Shown one piece after another: positions 1 to 8,209 of a stretch of 64,000 nucleotides of DNA (position 1 is the stretch's first letter; every line of letters begins with the position of its first letter). The stretch spans positions 186,001-250,000 of the forward strand of contig NZ_JARWAC010000007.1 of the NCBI RefSeq assembly GCF_029846175.1, written 5' to 3'. The translations under genes were made by a program, and so were the position numbers. Under the pieces are notes generated by a model. It ran no database searches. It saw only the letters and a list, made by a program, of their open reading frames with translations, and had not been told where the DNA came from. This stretch comes from Sphaerisporangium sp. TRM90804. GTDB taxonomy: Bacteria > Actinomycetota > Actinomycetes > Streptosporangiales > Streptosporangiaceae.

Positions 1-1178
1 GCGTGGCCGATCGGCAGCGGCCGGTCCCACGCGCCGGACAGCTCGGTGCCGACCACGCACACCGTGGTCTCGGTGGGCCCGTACCAGTTGTGGAACCGCC
101 GCGTCCCCGGGCGCGCCCACCTGGCGACCTGCTCCGGCCCGGCGGGCTCGCCGGCGGTGAGCAGGTCGCGCAGCAGGGGCAGCCGGTCGGGGTCGAGCAG
201 CGGCAGCAACGCGGGCGGGATGGTGCCCCAGGTGACCTCGTGCGCCTCAAGAAAGCGCTGCAGCCGGACGGGGTCCACCCGGTCGTCGTCGGGGATGAAC
301 GCGACCGAGCCGCCCCTGGCCAGCGGGGCGAAGACGTCGAGCACCGACACGTCGAAGCCCAGCGCGGCGAAGCCGATGCTGCGGCAGCCGGCGTCGAGGC
401 CGAAGAACTCCCCGGCCATCGTGACGAACGCGACCGCGGACGCGTGGCTCACCACCACGCCCTTGGGACGGCCCGTGGACCCGGAGGTGTACAGCACGTA
501 GGCCGCGTTGGACGGGTGCGGCCGCCCGTCCCGCGCCCCCGCCTCCCACGACGGCACGCCATCGGGAGCGGCCGAGTCGCCGGAGGCCGCCGCGTCTTCC
601 GGGGTCTTCGGCCGGTCGCGGTGGGCCGGGACGTCGGGATGGGCCGGGCCGGAGGCGGCCGGGACGTCGGGGTGGGCCGCGCCGGAGGCGGCCGGGATGT
701 CGGGGTGGGCCGCGCGGGAGGCGGCCGGGATGTCGGGGTGGGCCGCGCGGGAGGCGGCCGGGCCGTCGGGGTGGGCCGCGCCGGGGGTGGCCGGGGCGTC
801 GTCCTCGGCGGGCGCGAACAGGCGGACCGGGAGGCCCGTCAGCAGGTCTTCGGCGCCGGGGCCGGCCACCACGTGTCGGATCCCCGCGTCCTCGACGACG
901 CCGGCCAGCCGCGCGGGCGGGTGGCCGGGGTCCAGCGGCACGTACGCGCCGCCCGCCCGCAGCACGCCGAGCACCGCGATCAGCAGCTCGGGCGTCCGGC
1001 GGGCGCAGACGCCGACGCGCACCTCCGGCCCGACGCCGGCCTCGCGCAGCCGCGCGGCCAGGGCGTCCGCAGCGCCGGTGAGGCGCCGATAGGTCAACCG
1101 CCGGTCCCACTGCCGCACCGCGATGGCGTCCGGGGTGCGCGCGGCCTGGCTGACGACGAGATCGTGCAGGAGTGCCAC
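1..1178 (-). CDS. Non-ribosomal peptide synthetase, N-terminal adenylation domain (partial, runs off the left edge)
   Basis: Seen: the minus strand reads without a stop to base 1, giving at least 392 residues of an AMP-forming adenylation domain. Core motifs appear in order: A1-like LTYRRL (about 28-33), A2-like GGAYVPLDP (about 76-84), A3 YTSGSTGRPKG (230-240), A4-like FDVSVLDVF and A5 NWYGPTET near the truncated end. The GTG at 1178 has a GGGGG tract upstream; an in-frame TTG at 1196 would overlap the stop of the preceding gene by 4 bp. No condensation domain precedes it, so this is a loading module or stand-alone A domain. It would activate an amino acid as its adenylate for thiolation. 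Odd: a roughly 90-residue low-complexity insertion with 11-residue repeats separates A2 from A3. Substrate is not predicted because the domain is incomplete. Confidence 0.88.
   Translation of the reverse strand, partial: MALLHDLVVSQAARTPDAIAVRQWDRRLTYRRLTGAADALAARLREAGVGPEVRVGVCARRTPELLIAVLGVLRAGGAYVPLDPGHPPARLAGVVEDAGIRHVVAGPGAEDLLTGLPVRLFAPAEDDAPATPGAAHPDGPAASRAAHPDIPAASRAAHPDIPAASGAAHPDVPAASGPAHPDVPAHRDRPKTPEDAAASGDSAAPDGVPSWEAGARDGRPHPSNAAYVLYTSGSTGRPKGVVVSHASAVAFVTMAGEFFGLDAGCRSIGFAALGFDVSVLDVFAPLARGGSVAFIPDDDRVDPVRLQRFLEAHEVTWGTIPPALLPLLDPDRLPLLRDLLTAGEPAGPEQVARWARPGTRRFHNWYGPTETTVCVVGTELSGAWDRPLPIGH
624..779 (-). repeat. 33-bp in-frame tandem repeat inside the NRPS adenylation domain
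   Basis: About five copies of a 33-bp unit encode AAHPD[GIV]PAAS[RG]-type 11-residue repeats. They lie between the A2 and A3 core motifs, where family members normally have only a short linker. Frame is kept through the array, so the protein stays intact. Confidence 0.85.
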
Positions 1179-1192
1179 CGTCGTGCCCCCGC

Positions 1193-2542
1193 TCAAAGTG
1201 AACTGTCCAGGGTGTCGAAGCGCAGCAGCGTCCGGCCGCGCGGGAGGGCGACGGCCGCGAGCGCCTCACCGCGTGAGGTGGGCAGCGGCAGGTGGGTGAC
1301 GTGCCACCCCGCGATGTCGGTCGCCGTCGCCGTGGCGATGCCGGGCGCCGTCGCCGTCGCGAGGGCGGTCGCACGGCCCGGCGGCGCGGGCGGCGGGCCG
1401 GGGTCGCCGTGCGCGACGGGCCGCCACGTGCCGGGGGCGGCGAGGTCGGGGAAGCCGACGCTCGAAGGCTCGACCCCGCTCGCCGCCACCAGCGCCTTCT
1501 TCGCCGTACGCGCGCGCAGGGCCAGCCACGGACGGTCCTCCTCGGCGGCGCCCTCGATCTGCTCAAGCTCGTCGGCGCTGAGCAGGGCGTCGTCGGGGTG
1601 GCCGCCGTCCAGGGCGCGCAGCCGCTCGACCGCCACGCCGATCTCGCCGCCCGGGGAGACGGCGGCCAGCGCCAGGCCGTCGCCGCCGGCGACGCCGCAG
1701 CTCGGGGCCGGGCCGGCGGAGTCGTAGCGGCGCATGACGGCGTCCGCGAGGCGCGCGGCGGGGACGTCCCCGGTGGCCAGCCAGACGTGCACCTCGTCGT
1801 CGCCGACCCGTTCGGGGGCGTGGCCGTCCGCCAGGTCGTCGGCGAGCAGCCGGGCCAGGCCGGCGTCCGGGTCGGCCAGGAACAGGTGACCGCCGCGCAC
1901 GGTGCGCAGGCGGAAGCGGGAGCTGGTGTGCCTGCCCCATCCGAGCATCACCGGCGGCGGCACCTCGGCGTCGTCGAGCCCGGCGACGGCGACCACGGGA
2001 ACGTCCAGCGGCGGCTCGGGGGTGTACCGGTACCGCCTGATCCACGTGAAGTCGGCGCGCAGCACCGGCAGGAGCAGCTCCCGCAGCTCCGGCTCGTCAC
2101 GCAGCTCGGGCAGCGCGCCCGCGCGGCTGATGAGCTGCTCGATGAACGTGTCGTCGGGAAGGTCGACCGCCGCGGCCAGCGGAACCCTGCGGTCGGGCGG
2201 GTGCGCCCCGCCCACGTAGAGGCGCGCCGGCGGGGGCAGCGCGCGGCGGCGCAGCTCCCTGACCACCTCGAACGCGATGCGCGCGCCCATGCTGTGGCCG
2301 TAGAGGGCGTAGGGCCCGCGGGTGTGCGGGGCCAGCTCGTCGGTGATCTCGCCGACGCTCAGGTGAGGCGGCTCGGAGAAGCGGGTCTCCCTGCCGGGAA
2401 GCTGGATCGGGACGACCTCGGCGGCGTCGCCGAGAACCGCTCGCAGGGGCCGGTAGGCGCTCGCCGCGCCCCCGGCATACGGCAGGCAGAACAACGTCGG
2501 TGCGGATTCGAGGGTAGAAGGTCGTGGTCGGTCCACCGCCAT
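1193..2542 (-). CDS. Type II thioesterase fused to a degenerate phosphopantetheinyl-transferase-like domain
   Basis: Protein of 449 residues. Residues 15-235 are an alpha/beta-hydrolase type II thioesterase: FCLPYAGG near the N-terminus, nucleophile elbow GHSMG (Ser84), a GLDD acid region (about 188-191) and GGH near 218. Such enzymes clear misprimed or stalled acyl groups from NRPS/PKS carrier domains. Residues 250-449 resemble a Sfp-type phosphopantetheinyl transferase (VHVWLA start; GLALAAVS then GVAVE). The Mg-binding GVDxE motif reads GVAVE (Asp to Ala304) and the WxxKEA motif reads ARTAKKA (Glu to Lys349), so transferase activity is doubtful. The ATG at 2542 is chosen because GGGGAG lies 9 nt upstream; a TTG nine codons earlier lacks a site. 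It directly precedes the NRPS gene, almost certainly in one operon. Confidence 0.85.
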   Translation of the reverse strand: MAVDRPRPSTLESAPTLFCLPYAGGAASAYRPLRAVLGDAAEVVPIQLPGRETRFSEPPHLSVGEITDELAPHTRGPYALYGHSMGARIAFEVVRELRRRALPPPARLYVGGAHPPDRRVPLAAAVDLPDDTFIEQLISRAGALPELRDEPELRELLLPVLRADFTWIRRYRYTPEPPLDVPVVAVAGLDDAEVPPPVMLGWGRHTSSRFRLRTVRGGHLFLADPDAGLARLLADDLADGHAPERVGDDEVHVWLATGDVPAARLADAVMRRYDSAGPAPSCGVAGGDGLALAAVSPGGEIGVAVERLRALDGGHPDDALLSADELEQIEGAAEEDRPWLALRARTAKKALVAASGVEPSSVGFPDLAAPGTWRPVAHGDPGPPPAPPGRATALATATAPGIATATATDIAGWHVTHLPLPTSRGEALAAVALPRGRTLLRFDTLDSSL

Positions 2543-2643
2543 ATGCAGTGCTCCCCTGTGAAGCCGCAATTCACCGGTATTCGGATGTGGTACGAGCCAC
2601 TACCACGCCCCTCTATATCCCACTGAGACTTGCCAAGGACCCT

Positions 2644-2671
2644 TATATACATGTCGAAGGAGGAACGTCAA
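2644..2671 (-). promoter_or_regulatory. Housekeeping-type promoter for the thioesterase-NRPS operon
   Basis: Minus strand shows TTGACG (2671-2666), a 16-bp spacer and TATATA (2649-2644), close to the -35/-10 consensus. The predicted start near 2637 gives a leader of about 95 nt containing the small inverted repeat GTGGTA...TACCAC. Inferred from sequence only. Confidence 0.5.
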
Positions 2672-3034
2672 GATCCTTTCGGCACACTCGTGACACACGA
2701 CGTTCACCGACTTCCGGTCCAACCGAAAACAGGTGTTCACATGGCCGATTGGATGGTGGAGAGTTCCGGAGCAGCGGGTCCGAACGGCGACGCAGGCCCA
2801 TCCGGCCCGCCGGTCAGGTCGCGAAGGAGCGCGTCAAGCCGCTCTGAACTGCGAGAACGCCTGAACGCGAGGGGCCGGTACGCCGGAGCGGCTCCCGTTC
2901 AGCGATCACCCGGCTACGGGCGGCGGCGTCCCGCCCCACCCGCCGGACGAGAGGGGCGGGAAGGGCTCCGCCAAAAGGCCCAGCACCCTATACGCCGCAA
3001 TTAAGGCGGTCAACTTTATTCTTTCCGCGGGATC

Positions 3035-3154
3035 CGACACTTCAACGATCGCTCGAACAACGGCCCTCCGGCGGAAGATCGGAACGGTCCGATTCGACAC
3101 TTCAACGATCGACCGAACAACGGCCCGGACGTCGGACCGGAACGGTCCGATTCC
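3035..3154. repeat. Two ~60-bp direct repeats, each carrying a palindrome
   Basis: Two adjacent copies begin CGACACTTCAACGATCG and end GGAACGGTCCGATT. Near the end of copy one is ATCGGAACGGTCCGAT (6-bp arms); copy two has TCGGACCGGAACGGTCCGA (8-bp perfect arms, 3-bp centre). The spacing and symmetry suggest a repressor or activator binding tandem sites just upstream of a possible -35 element at 3218. Confidence 0.65.
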
Positions 3155-3337
3155 ACAATTGCCGTCAGAAGGCCAAGGGCGCGCGCAGTCAGGAACATCA
3201 CCATCAGGTGATTCCCGTTGACCGTCCGATGGCAATTGAATTTTCATCCTTCACGGGTTACATTTCCCGGCGGGAAAGGCCGTCGTCCCAGCCCCTCACG
3301 GCTGGCGGTCCCCGCCGCGGCGCGTCAGTATGGCACC

Positions 3338-4357
3338 ATGCCTGAGCCTTCCAGGGTCGCGGTGACGGTCCTGCTCGTCCTCGCGGCGCTCACCGGTTGC
3401 GCGACCGGCGCCGCCCGGCCGCCCGAGGAGGACGCCGCGAAGAAGTCCGCCGGCGGGTCGCTTTCCGCCGACCACGCCGCCTCGCTGGCCACCCTGCGCA
3501 AGGTCGACGACCACCCGCTGTGGACGATGCGCTTCACCGGCGGATACGACCCCTTCACGCCGCTCGACGCGCCGCTGCCGGCCACCGGCGTCGGGTGCTC
3601 GCTGTTCAGCGCGCACGGCGATCCCGCCGACCCCGTCTTCGGCCGCAACTTCGACTACCCCCGCCAGCCCGCCCTGCTGCTGTTCACCACCCCGCCGTCC
3701 GGCCACGCTTCGGTGTCCATGGTGGACGTCTCCTACCTGGGCGTGTCGTCGGAGCAGGACTTCGCCACCGACGCCGGCAGGCGGGCGCTGCTGAAGGCCC
3801 CGCTGCTGCCGTTCGACGGCATGAACGCCAAGGGCCTGGTCGTGGGCATGGCCACCGTCCCGCGCTGGCAGCCGGTTCACAAGCCCGGGCGCCGCACGAT
3901 CGGCAGCGTCCGCGTCATGCGCCTGGTGCTCGACGGCGCGGCGACGGTGGACGAGGCCGTCGAGATCTTCGGCCGGCACAACATCGACACCGCCGACACC
4001 CCGCCCCTGCACTACATGGTCGCCGACGCCGAGGGCCGCTCGGCGATCATCGAGTTCGTCGACGGCGAGATGGTGGTGCGGCACGGGGAGGGCGCCTGGC
4101 AGGCCATGGTGAACTTCATCGACGCCGGTTCCACCGAGAAGGGCCGCCAGGACGACCCGCGCTACCACCGGGCCGACAGGACGTTGCGCGCCGCCGGGGG
4201 CAGGCTCACCCCCGAGCAGGCCATGGACCTGCTCTCCGGCCTGCAGCAGCACCACACGCAGTGGTCCATCGTCTACGGCAAGAAGTCCGGCGAGGTGCGG
4301 CTCGCCACCGGGCAGAAGTACCACCGGGTCCACCGGTTCCACCTGCCGATGGGCTGA
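3338..4357 (+). CDS. Linear amide C-N hydrolase (Ntn-type) lipoprotein
   Basis: Protein of 339 residues. An N-terminal hydrophobic stretch ends in LTGC with lipid-attachment Cys21, so it is probably anchored outside the membrane. After a short spacer the sequence GVGCSLF places a nucleophile candidate at Cys87, followed by FGRNFDYP and later DGMNAKGLVVG. These are hallmarks of the choloylglycine hydrolase / acid-ceramidase-like / C45 group of N-terminal-nucleophile amidases, matured by cleavage before the Cys. Substrate unknown: an N-acyl amide, bile-salt-like amide or acyl-homoserine lactone are possible for the family. The ATG at 3338 is chosen because the signal peptide starts there; there is no clear ribosome site, and CAGTAT six bases upstream suggests a leaderless mRNA. 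The paired repeats at 3035-3154 may control it. Confidence 0.8.
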   Translation: MPEPSRVAVTVLLVLAALTGCATGAARPPEEDAAKKSAGGSLSADHAASLATLRKVDDHPLWTMRFTGGYDPFTPLDAPLPATGVGCSLFSAHGDPADPVFGRNFDYPRQPALLLFTTPPSGHASVSMVDVSYLGVSSEQDFATDAGRRALLKAPLLPFDGMNAKGLVVGMATVPRWQPVHKPGRRTIGSVRVMRLVLDGAATVDEAVEIFGRHNIDTADTPPLHYMVADAEGRSAIIEFVDGEMVVRHGEGAWQAMVNFIDAGSTEKGRQDDPRYHRADRTLRAAGGRLTPEQAMDLLSGLQQHHTQWSIVYGKKSGEVRLATGQKYHRVHRFHLPMG

Positions 4358-4503
4358 GCCTCCCCCGGCCGCCCGCCGCACCGCCGTGCCCGCCGGCGCC
4401 CCCGGCTTCGGGGGCTCCGGCTCCGCGGGCCGGCTCGCGGGCTACGGCGGCGACGGCCGCGGGGATAACGGTCAGCCCGTAAACCGGCTCACGATGAGCG
4501 CCG

Positions 4504-4534
4504 GTGAGGCGCGCGCCCGGGGCGCGCGCCTCAC
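4504..4534. terminator. Bidirectional hairpin terminator
   Basis: A perfect 14-bp stem (GTGAGGCGCGCGCC, 4504-4517, pairing with 4521-4534) with a 3-nt loop sits between the convergent hydrolase and sugar-transport genes and overlaps the yjfF stop codon. There is no T-tract, as is usual in high-GC actinomycetes. Confidence 0.7.
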
Positions 4535-5553
4535 GCCGCGGTCGCGACCGGCGCTCCGCCACGGGTGCGGCGGACGCCGATGAACCTCTGCAGGACGATG
4601 AAGACGAACAGCAGCAGGCCGATGAAGATGCTCGTCCACCAGGGGCTGAGCGTCCCCTCGAAGCTCAGGATCGTCTGGGTGAGGCCGAGCACGAGCACGC
4701 CCAGCACCGTGCCGACGAGGTACCCCGAGCCGCCGGTGAGCAGCGCCCCGCCGATGACCACCGCCGCGATGGCGTCCAGCTCCATGCCGACGGCGTTCAG
4801 ACCGTAACCCGAGAGCATGTAGAAGGACATCAGGAGTCCGCCGAGAGCGGAGCACAGGCCGCTGATCGTGTAGACGGCGATCGTCGTGCGCGCCACCGGC
4901 AGGCCCATGAGCAGCGCCGACTGCCGGTCGCCGCCGACCGCGTACACCGCGCGGCCCAGGCGGGTGTAGTGCAGCACGTACCCCGCCACGAGCACCACCA
5001 CGGCGGCGATCACCACGCTGGGCGAGATCCACATCCCGGCGCCGAGCTCGATCCGGGCGTCCGCGACGGCGGTGAAGGTGCCGTCGGTGATCGGGATGGA
5101 CTCGGTGCCGATCACGTAACACAGGCCGCGGGCCAGGAACATCCCGGCGAGGGTCACGATGAACGGCTGGATCTCGAAGTAGTGGATGACCGCCCCCATC
5201 CCCAGCCCCAGCAACGAGCCGGCCGCCAGCACCAGGGCGATCACCAGCGGCGCCGGCAGGCCGGGATCGGCCAGCAGGCTCGCGGAGATCATCGTGGAGA
5301 GCGCCACCACCGCCCCGACCGACAGGTCGATGCCGCCGGCCACGATGACGAACGTCATGCCGACCGCGACGACGAGCAGGAAGGCGTTGTCCACGAAGAC
5401 GTTGAGCACCACCTGGCCGCTGGCGAAGCCCTCGTAGCGGATGCCGCCGGCCACGAGCATCGCGACGAACAGCCCCGCCGTCACGGCGACGGGCACGTAC
5501 TTGCGCGGGAACGTCAGCCGTGTCTCGGGCAGGGTCGCGGTGGTCTCGGTCAT
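4531..5553 (-). CDS. yjfF: Sugar ABC transporter permease, YjfF-like
   Basis: Protein of 340 residues in the RbsC/BPD_transp_2 family of sugar permeases, with 8-10 hydrophobic segments. The conserved block GMTFVIVAGGIDLSVGA and the later AVVIGGALLTGG are family signatures. It is the last gene of a four-gene operon; its ATG overlaps the upstream permease stop (ATGA). In E. coli YjfF and YtfT form the heteromeric membrane channel of the galactofuranose importer, and this gene order matches that system. Substrate here is inferred from order and similarity, not shown. The stop codon is embedded in a strong terminator hairpin. Confidence 0.9.
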   Translation of the reverse strand: MTETTATLPETRLTFPRKYVPVAVTAGLFVAMLVAGGIRYEGFASGQVVLNVFVDNAFLLVVAVGMTFVIVAGGIDLSVGAVVALSTMISASLLADPGLPAPLVIALVLAAGSLLGLGMGAVIHYFEIQPFIVTLAGMFLARGLCYVIGTESIPITDGTFTAVADARIELGAGMWISPSVVIAAVVVLVAGYVLHYTRLGRAVYAVGGDRQSALLMGLPVARTTIAVYTISGLCSALGGLLMSFYMLSGYGLNAVGMELDAIAAVVIGGALLTGGSGYLVGTVLGVLVLGLTQTILSFEGTLSPWWTSIFIGLLLFVFIVLQRFIGVRRTRGGAPVATAA

Positions 5554-6668
5554 CGGTTCCTCACAGTCTCTTCACGTCCCTCGCCCGCGGTCACGTCCGA
5601 GACGGACGCGTCCGAGGGGCCGTCCGCCGGAGCGGGCGGCGGCGGGGCGGGCCTCGCCCGCCGCCGGAACGCCTTGCGCCGGAACGACGGCGACTGCAGC
5701 AGGCACACGAGGGTCACCACCAGCGCCTTGAACAGCAGCGTGGTCTCCGGCGTCACGCCGATCGAGTAGATCGTCGTGGTCAGCGTCTGGATGATCAGCG
5801 CGCCCAGCACCGTCCCCGCGATGGAGAACCGGCCGCCCAGCAGCGAGGTGCCGCCGATCACGACGGCCAGGATGGCGTCCAGCTCGATCCACAGCCCGGC
5901 GTAGTTGCCGTCCGCGCTGGACACGTTGGAGCTGATCATCAGCCCCGCGATGCCGGCGCACAGCCCGCAGAAGGTGTAGACGACGATCAGCACGCCGCTG
6001 GACCGGATCCCCGACAGCCTGCTGGCCTCGGCGTTGCCGCCCACCGACTCGATGAACATGCCGAGGGCGAGCCGCCTGGTGAGGAAGCCGGTCAGCGCGA
6101 CCAGCGCCGTCACGACGAGGATGCCGAACGGCAGCGTGAGCCAGTAGCCGCCGCCGATCAGCTTGTACGGCGCGCTGTTGATCGTGATGATCTGCCCGTC
6201 GGTGATGAGCTGCGCCAGGCCGCGCCCGGCCACCATGAGGATCAGCGTCGCGATGATCGGCTGGATGCCGATGACCGACACCAGGACCCCGTTCCAGGCC
6301 CCGAGCACGAGCGCGACGGCCAGCGCGACGCCCACGGCCGCCAGCACGCCGGTGACCGAGCCCTGGTCGGTCAGGTCGCTGATGCGCAGGCAGGCCAGCG
6401 CGCCGGCGATGGCCACCACCGATCCGACCGACAGGTCGATGCCGCCGGTGGCGATGACCAGCGTCATGCCGAGCGCCACGAGGATCAGCGGCGCGCCGAA
6501 CCGGAGGATGTCGATGAGGCTGCCGTACAGGTGCCCCTGCCGCATCTGCACGGTCAGGAAGCCGTCGGTGAACACGACGTTCAGCACCAGCAGGGCGACC
6601 AGGACGGCGACGGGCCAGAACAGCCGGTGCGCAGTCAGGGCCCGGGCGAGGTTCCTCTCCTGGCTCAC
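5550..6668 (-). CDS. ytfT: Sugar ABC transporter permease, YtfT-like
   Basis: Protein of 372 residues, RbsC-family permease. GMTLVIATGGIDLSVGS and AVVIGGTSLLGGRFS are the family signature blocks, and about ten membrane segments are visible. The GTG start overlaps the ATPase stop by 4 bp (GTGA), suggesting translational coupling. The C-terminus carries about 50 extra residues rich in Arg, Pro and acidic residues, not typical of E. coli YtfT and probably a cytoplasmic tail. Partner of the downstream YjfF-like permease in a two-permease galactofuranose-type importer. Confidence 0.9.
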   Translation of the reverse strand: MSQERNLARALTAHRLFWPVAVLVALLVLNVVFTDGFLTVQMRQGHLYGSLIDILRFGAPLILVALGMTLVIATGGIDLSVGSVVAIAGALACLRISDLTDQGSVTGVLAAVGVALAVALVLGAWNGVLVSVIGIQPIIATLILMVAGRGLAQLITDGQIITINSAPYKLIGGGYWLTLPFGILVVTALVALTGFLTRRLALGMFIESVGGNAEASRLSGIRSSGVLIVVYTFCGLCAGIAGLMISSNVSSADGNYAGLWIELDAILAVVIGGTSLLGGRFSIAGTVLGALIIQTLTTTIYSIGVTPETTLLFKALVVTLVCLLQSPSFRRKAFRRRARPAPPPPAPADGPSDASVSDVTAGEGREETVRNR

Positions 6669-8176
6669 GACGGCACCCCACTCGCGATCTTGTTCATCAG
6701 CGCGTCGGTCGTGAGCGCCTCGTCGTTGTCGAGCTGGGCGACCAGCTCGCGGTCGCGCACCACGCCCACGCGGTGGCTGAGGCGCAGCACCTCCTCCAGC
6801 TCGGCGGAGACGAACAGCACCGCCATGCCGCCGTCCGACAGCTCGGCGACCAGCCGCTGGATCTCCGCCTTCGCGCCGACGTCGACGCCCCGGGTGGGCT
6901 CGTCCAGGATGAGCAGCCGGGGTTCCATGATCAGCCAGCGGGCGAGCAGCACCTTCTGCTGGTTGCCGCCGCTGAGGGTGCCGACCGGCTGGTCGGGATC
7001 GCCCGGCCGGATGTTCAGCGCGGCGATGTACTTCGCGACCAGCTCGTCCTGCCTGCGCCGGGGCACCGGCCTGCTCCAGCCGCGGGACGCCTGGAGCGCC
7101 AGCACGATGTTCTCGCGCACGGTCAGCTCGTCGACGAGCCCCTCCGCGCGCCGGTTCTCCGAGCAGAAGGCGATCTTGCGGGCCATCGCGGCCCGCGGCG
7201 ACCGCAGGGTCACCGGCTTGCCGCCCATCTGGACCGACCCGCCGCCGGCGAGGTCGGCGCCGAACAGCAGGCGGGCGATCTCGGTGCGGCCGGAGCCGAG
7301 CAGCCCGGCGAGGCCGAACACCTCGCCCCGCCTGATGGTGAGCGAGAACGGCGCGATGCCGCCGGGCCGCCCGAGGTCGCGCGTCTCGATCAGCGGCTCG
7401 GCGACGCGGGCGAGCGGCCTGCCCTCCAGCTTCTCCAGGGCGGCCAGCTCGCGGCCGATCATCTTGGCGACCAGGTCGACCTGGGGCAGCTCGCGGGTGA
7501 GGTACTCCCCGACGAGCCGGCCGTCGCGCAGGATCGTCATGCGGTCGGACACCTCGTACACCTGGTCGAGGAAGTGCGACACGAACAGGATGGCGATGCC
7601 CTCCTCCTTCAGCCGCCGCATCACCCGGAAGAGCTGGGCCACCTCGCCGGCGTCAAGGCTGGAGGTGGGCTCGTCGAGCACCAGCACCTTGGCCTCGACG
7701 CCGACCGCCCGGGCGATGGCGACCATCTGCTGGACGGCGAGCGAGCACGACGCCAGCGGCGCCGACACGTCGACGTCCAACTCCAGCCGGTCCATCAGCG
7801 CCTTGGCGCCGCGGCGCATCTTGCTCCACTGGATGCGGCCGAACCGGCGCGGCTCACGGCCGATGTAGATGTTCTCGGCCACCGAGAGGTTCCCGCAGAG
7901 GTTGACCTCCTGGTACACCGTGCTGATGCCGGCCCGCTGCGCGGCGAGCGGGCCGGAGAACGCGACCGGACGTCCCGCCAGCTCCACTCGGCCCTCGTCG
8001 ACCTCGTAGACGCCGGTCAAGACCTTGATCAGCGTCGACTTGCCCGCGCCGTTCTCGCCCATCAGCGCGTGCACCTCGCCCGGCAGCAGCCGGAAGTCGA
8101 CGCCGTCCAACGCCTTGACGCCGGGGAACCGTTTGCCGATGCCGCTCATCCGCACGATGGGCGCCGGTTCGGCCAT
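6665..8176 (-). CDS. ytfR: Sugar ABC transporter ATPase, YtfR-like (two nucleotide-binding domains)
   Basis: Protein of 503 residues with the tandem-ATPase layout of RbsA/MglA/YtfR. Domain 1 has Walker A GENGAGKST (40-48), signature-like SLAVQQ and Walker B VLVLDEPTSSLD. Domain 2 has the usual degenerate P-loop GLLGSGRTE, signature LSGGNQQK and LLILDEPTRGVD. It energises import through the YtfT/YjfF-like permeases. The ATG at 8176 follows a GAGAGAGAGGA ribosome site. It lies 33 bp downstream of the binding-protein gene and overlaps the next permease. Confidence 0.93.
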   Translation of the reverse strand: MAEPAPIVRMSGIGKRFPGVKALDGVDFRLLPGEVHALMGENGAGKSTLIKVLTGVYEVDEGRVELAGRPVAFSGPLAAQRAGISTVYQEVNLCGNLSVAENIYIGREPRRFGRIQWSKMRRGAKALMDRLELDVDVSAPLASCSLAVQQMVAIARAVGVEAKVLVLDEPTSSLDAGEVAQLFRVMRRLKEEGIAILFVSHFLDQVYEVSDRMTILRDGRLVGEYLTRELPQVDLVAKMIGRELAALEKLEGRPLARVAEPLIETRDLGRPGGIAPFSLTIRRGEVFGLAGLLGSGRTEIARLLFGADLAGGGSVQMGGKPVTLRSPRAAMARKIAFCSENRRAEGLVDELTVRENIVLALQASRGWSRPVPRRRQDELVAKYIAALNIRPGDPDQPVGTLSGGNQQKVLLARWLIMEPRLLILDEPTRGVDVGAKAEIQRLVAELSDGGMAVLFVSAELEEVLRLSHRVGVVRDRELVAQLDNDEALTTDALMNKIASGVPS

Positions 8177-8209
8177 GCGACGATCCTCTCTCTCCTCGGA
8201 ACGCGCCGC

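Larger units (their letters stand above)
2543..3337. other. Intergenic region with paired 60-bp repeats and palindromes
   Basis: No convincing gene lies here. It holds the NRPS-side promoter (2644-2671), a pair of about 60-bp direct repeats (3035-3154) and a possible forward promoter (TTGACC at 3218-3223, weak TTTTCA at 3241-3246). It separates the NRPS-side operon from the divergent hydrolase gene at 3338. Confidence 0.6.

Noticed and set aside
3-1727. Plus-strand frame opposite the NRPS and thioesterase genes
   Set aside because: Repetitive GRAGGGRDVG product is the reverse reading of the NRPS repeat; the minus strand shows clear adenylation and thioesterase motifs.
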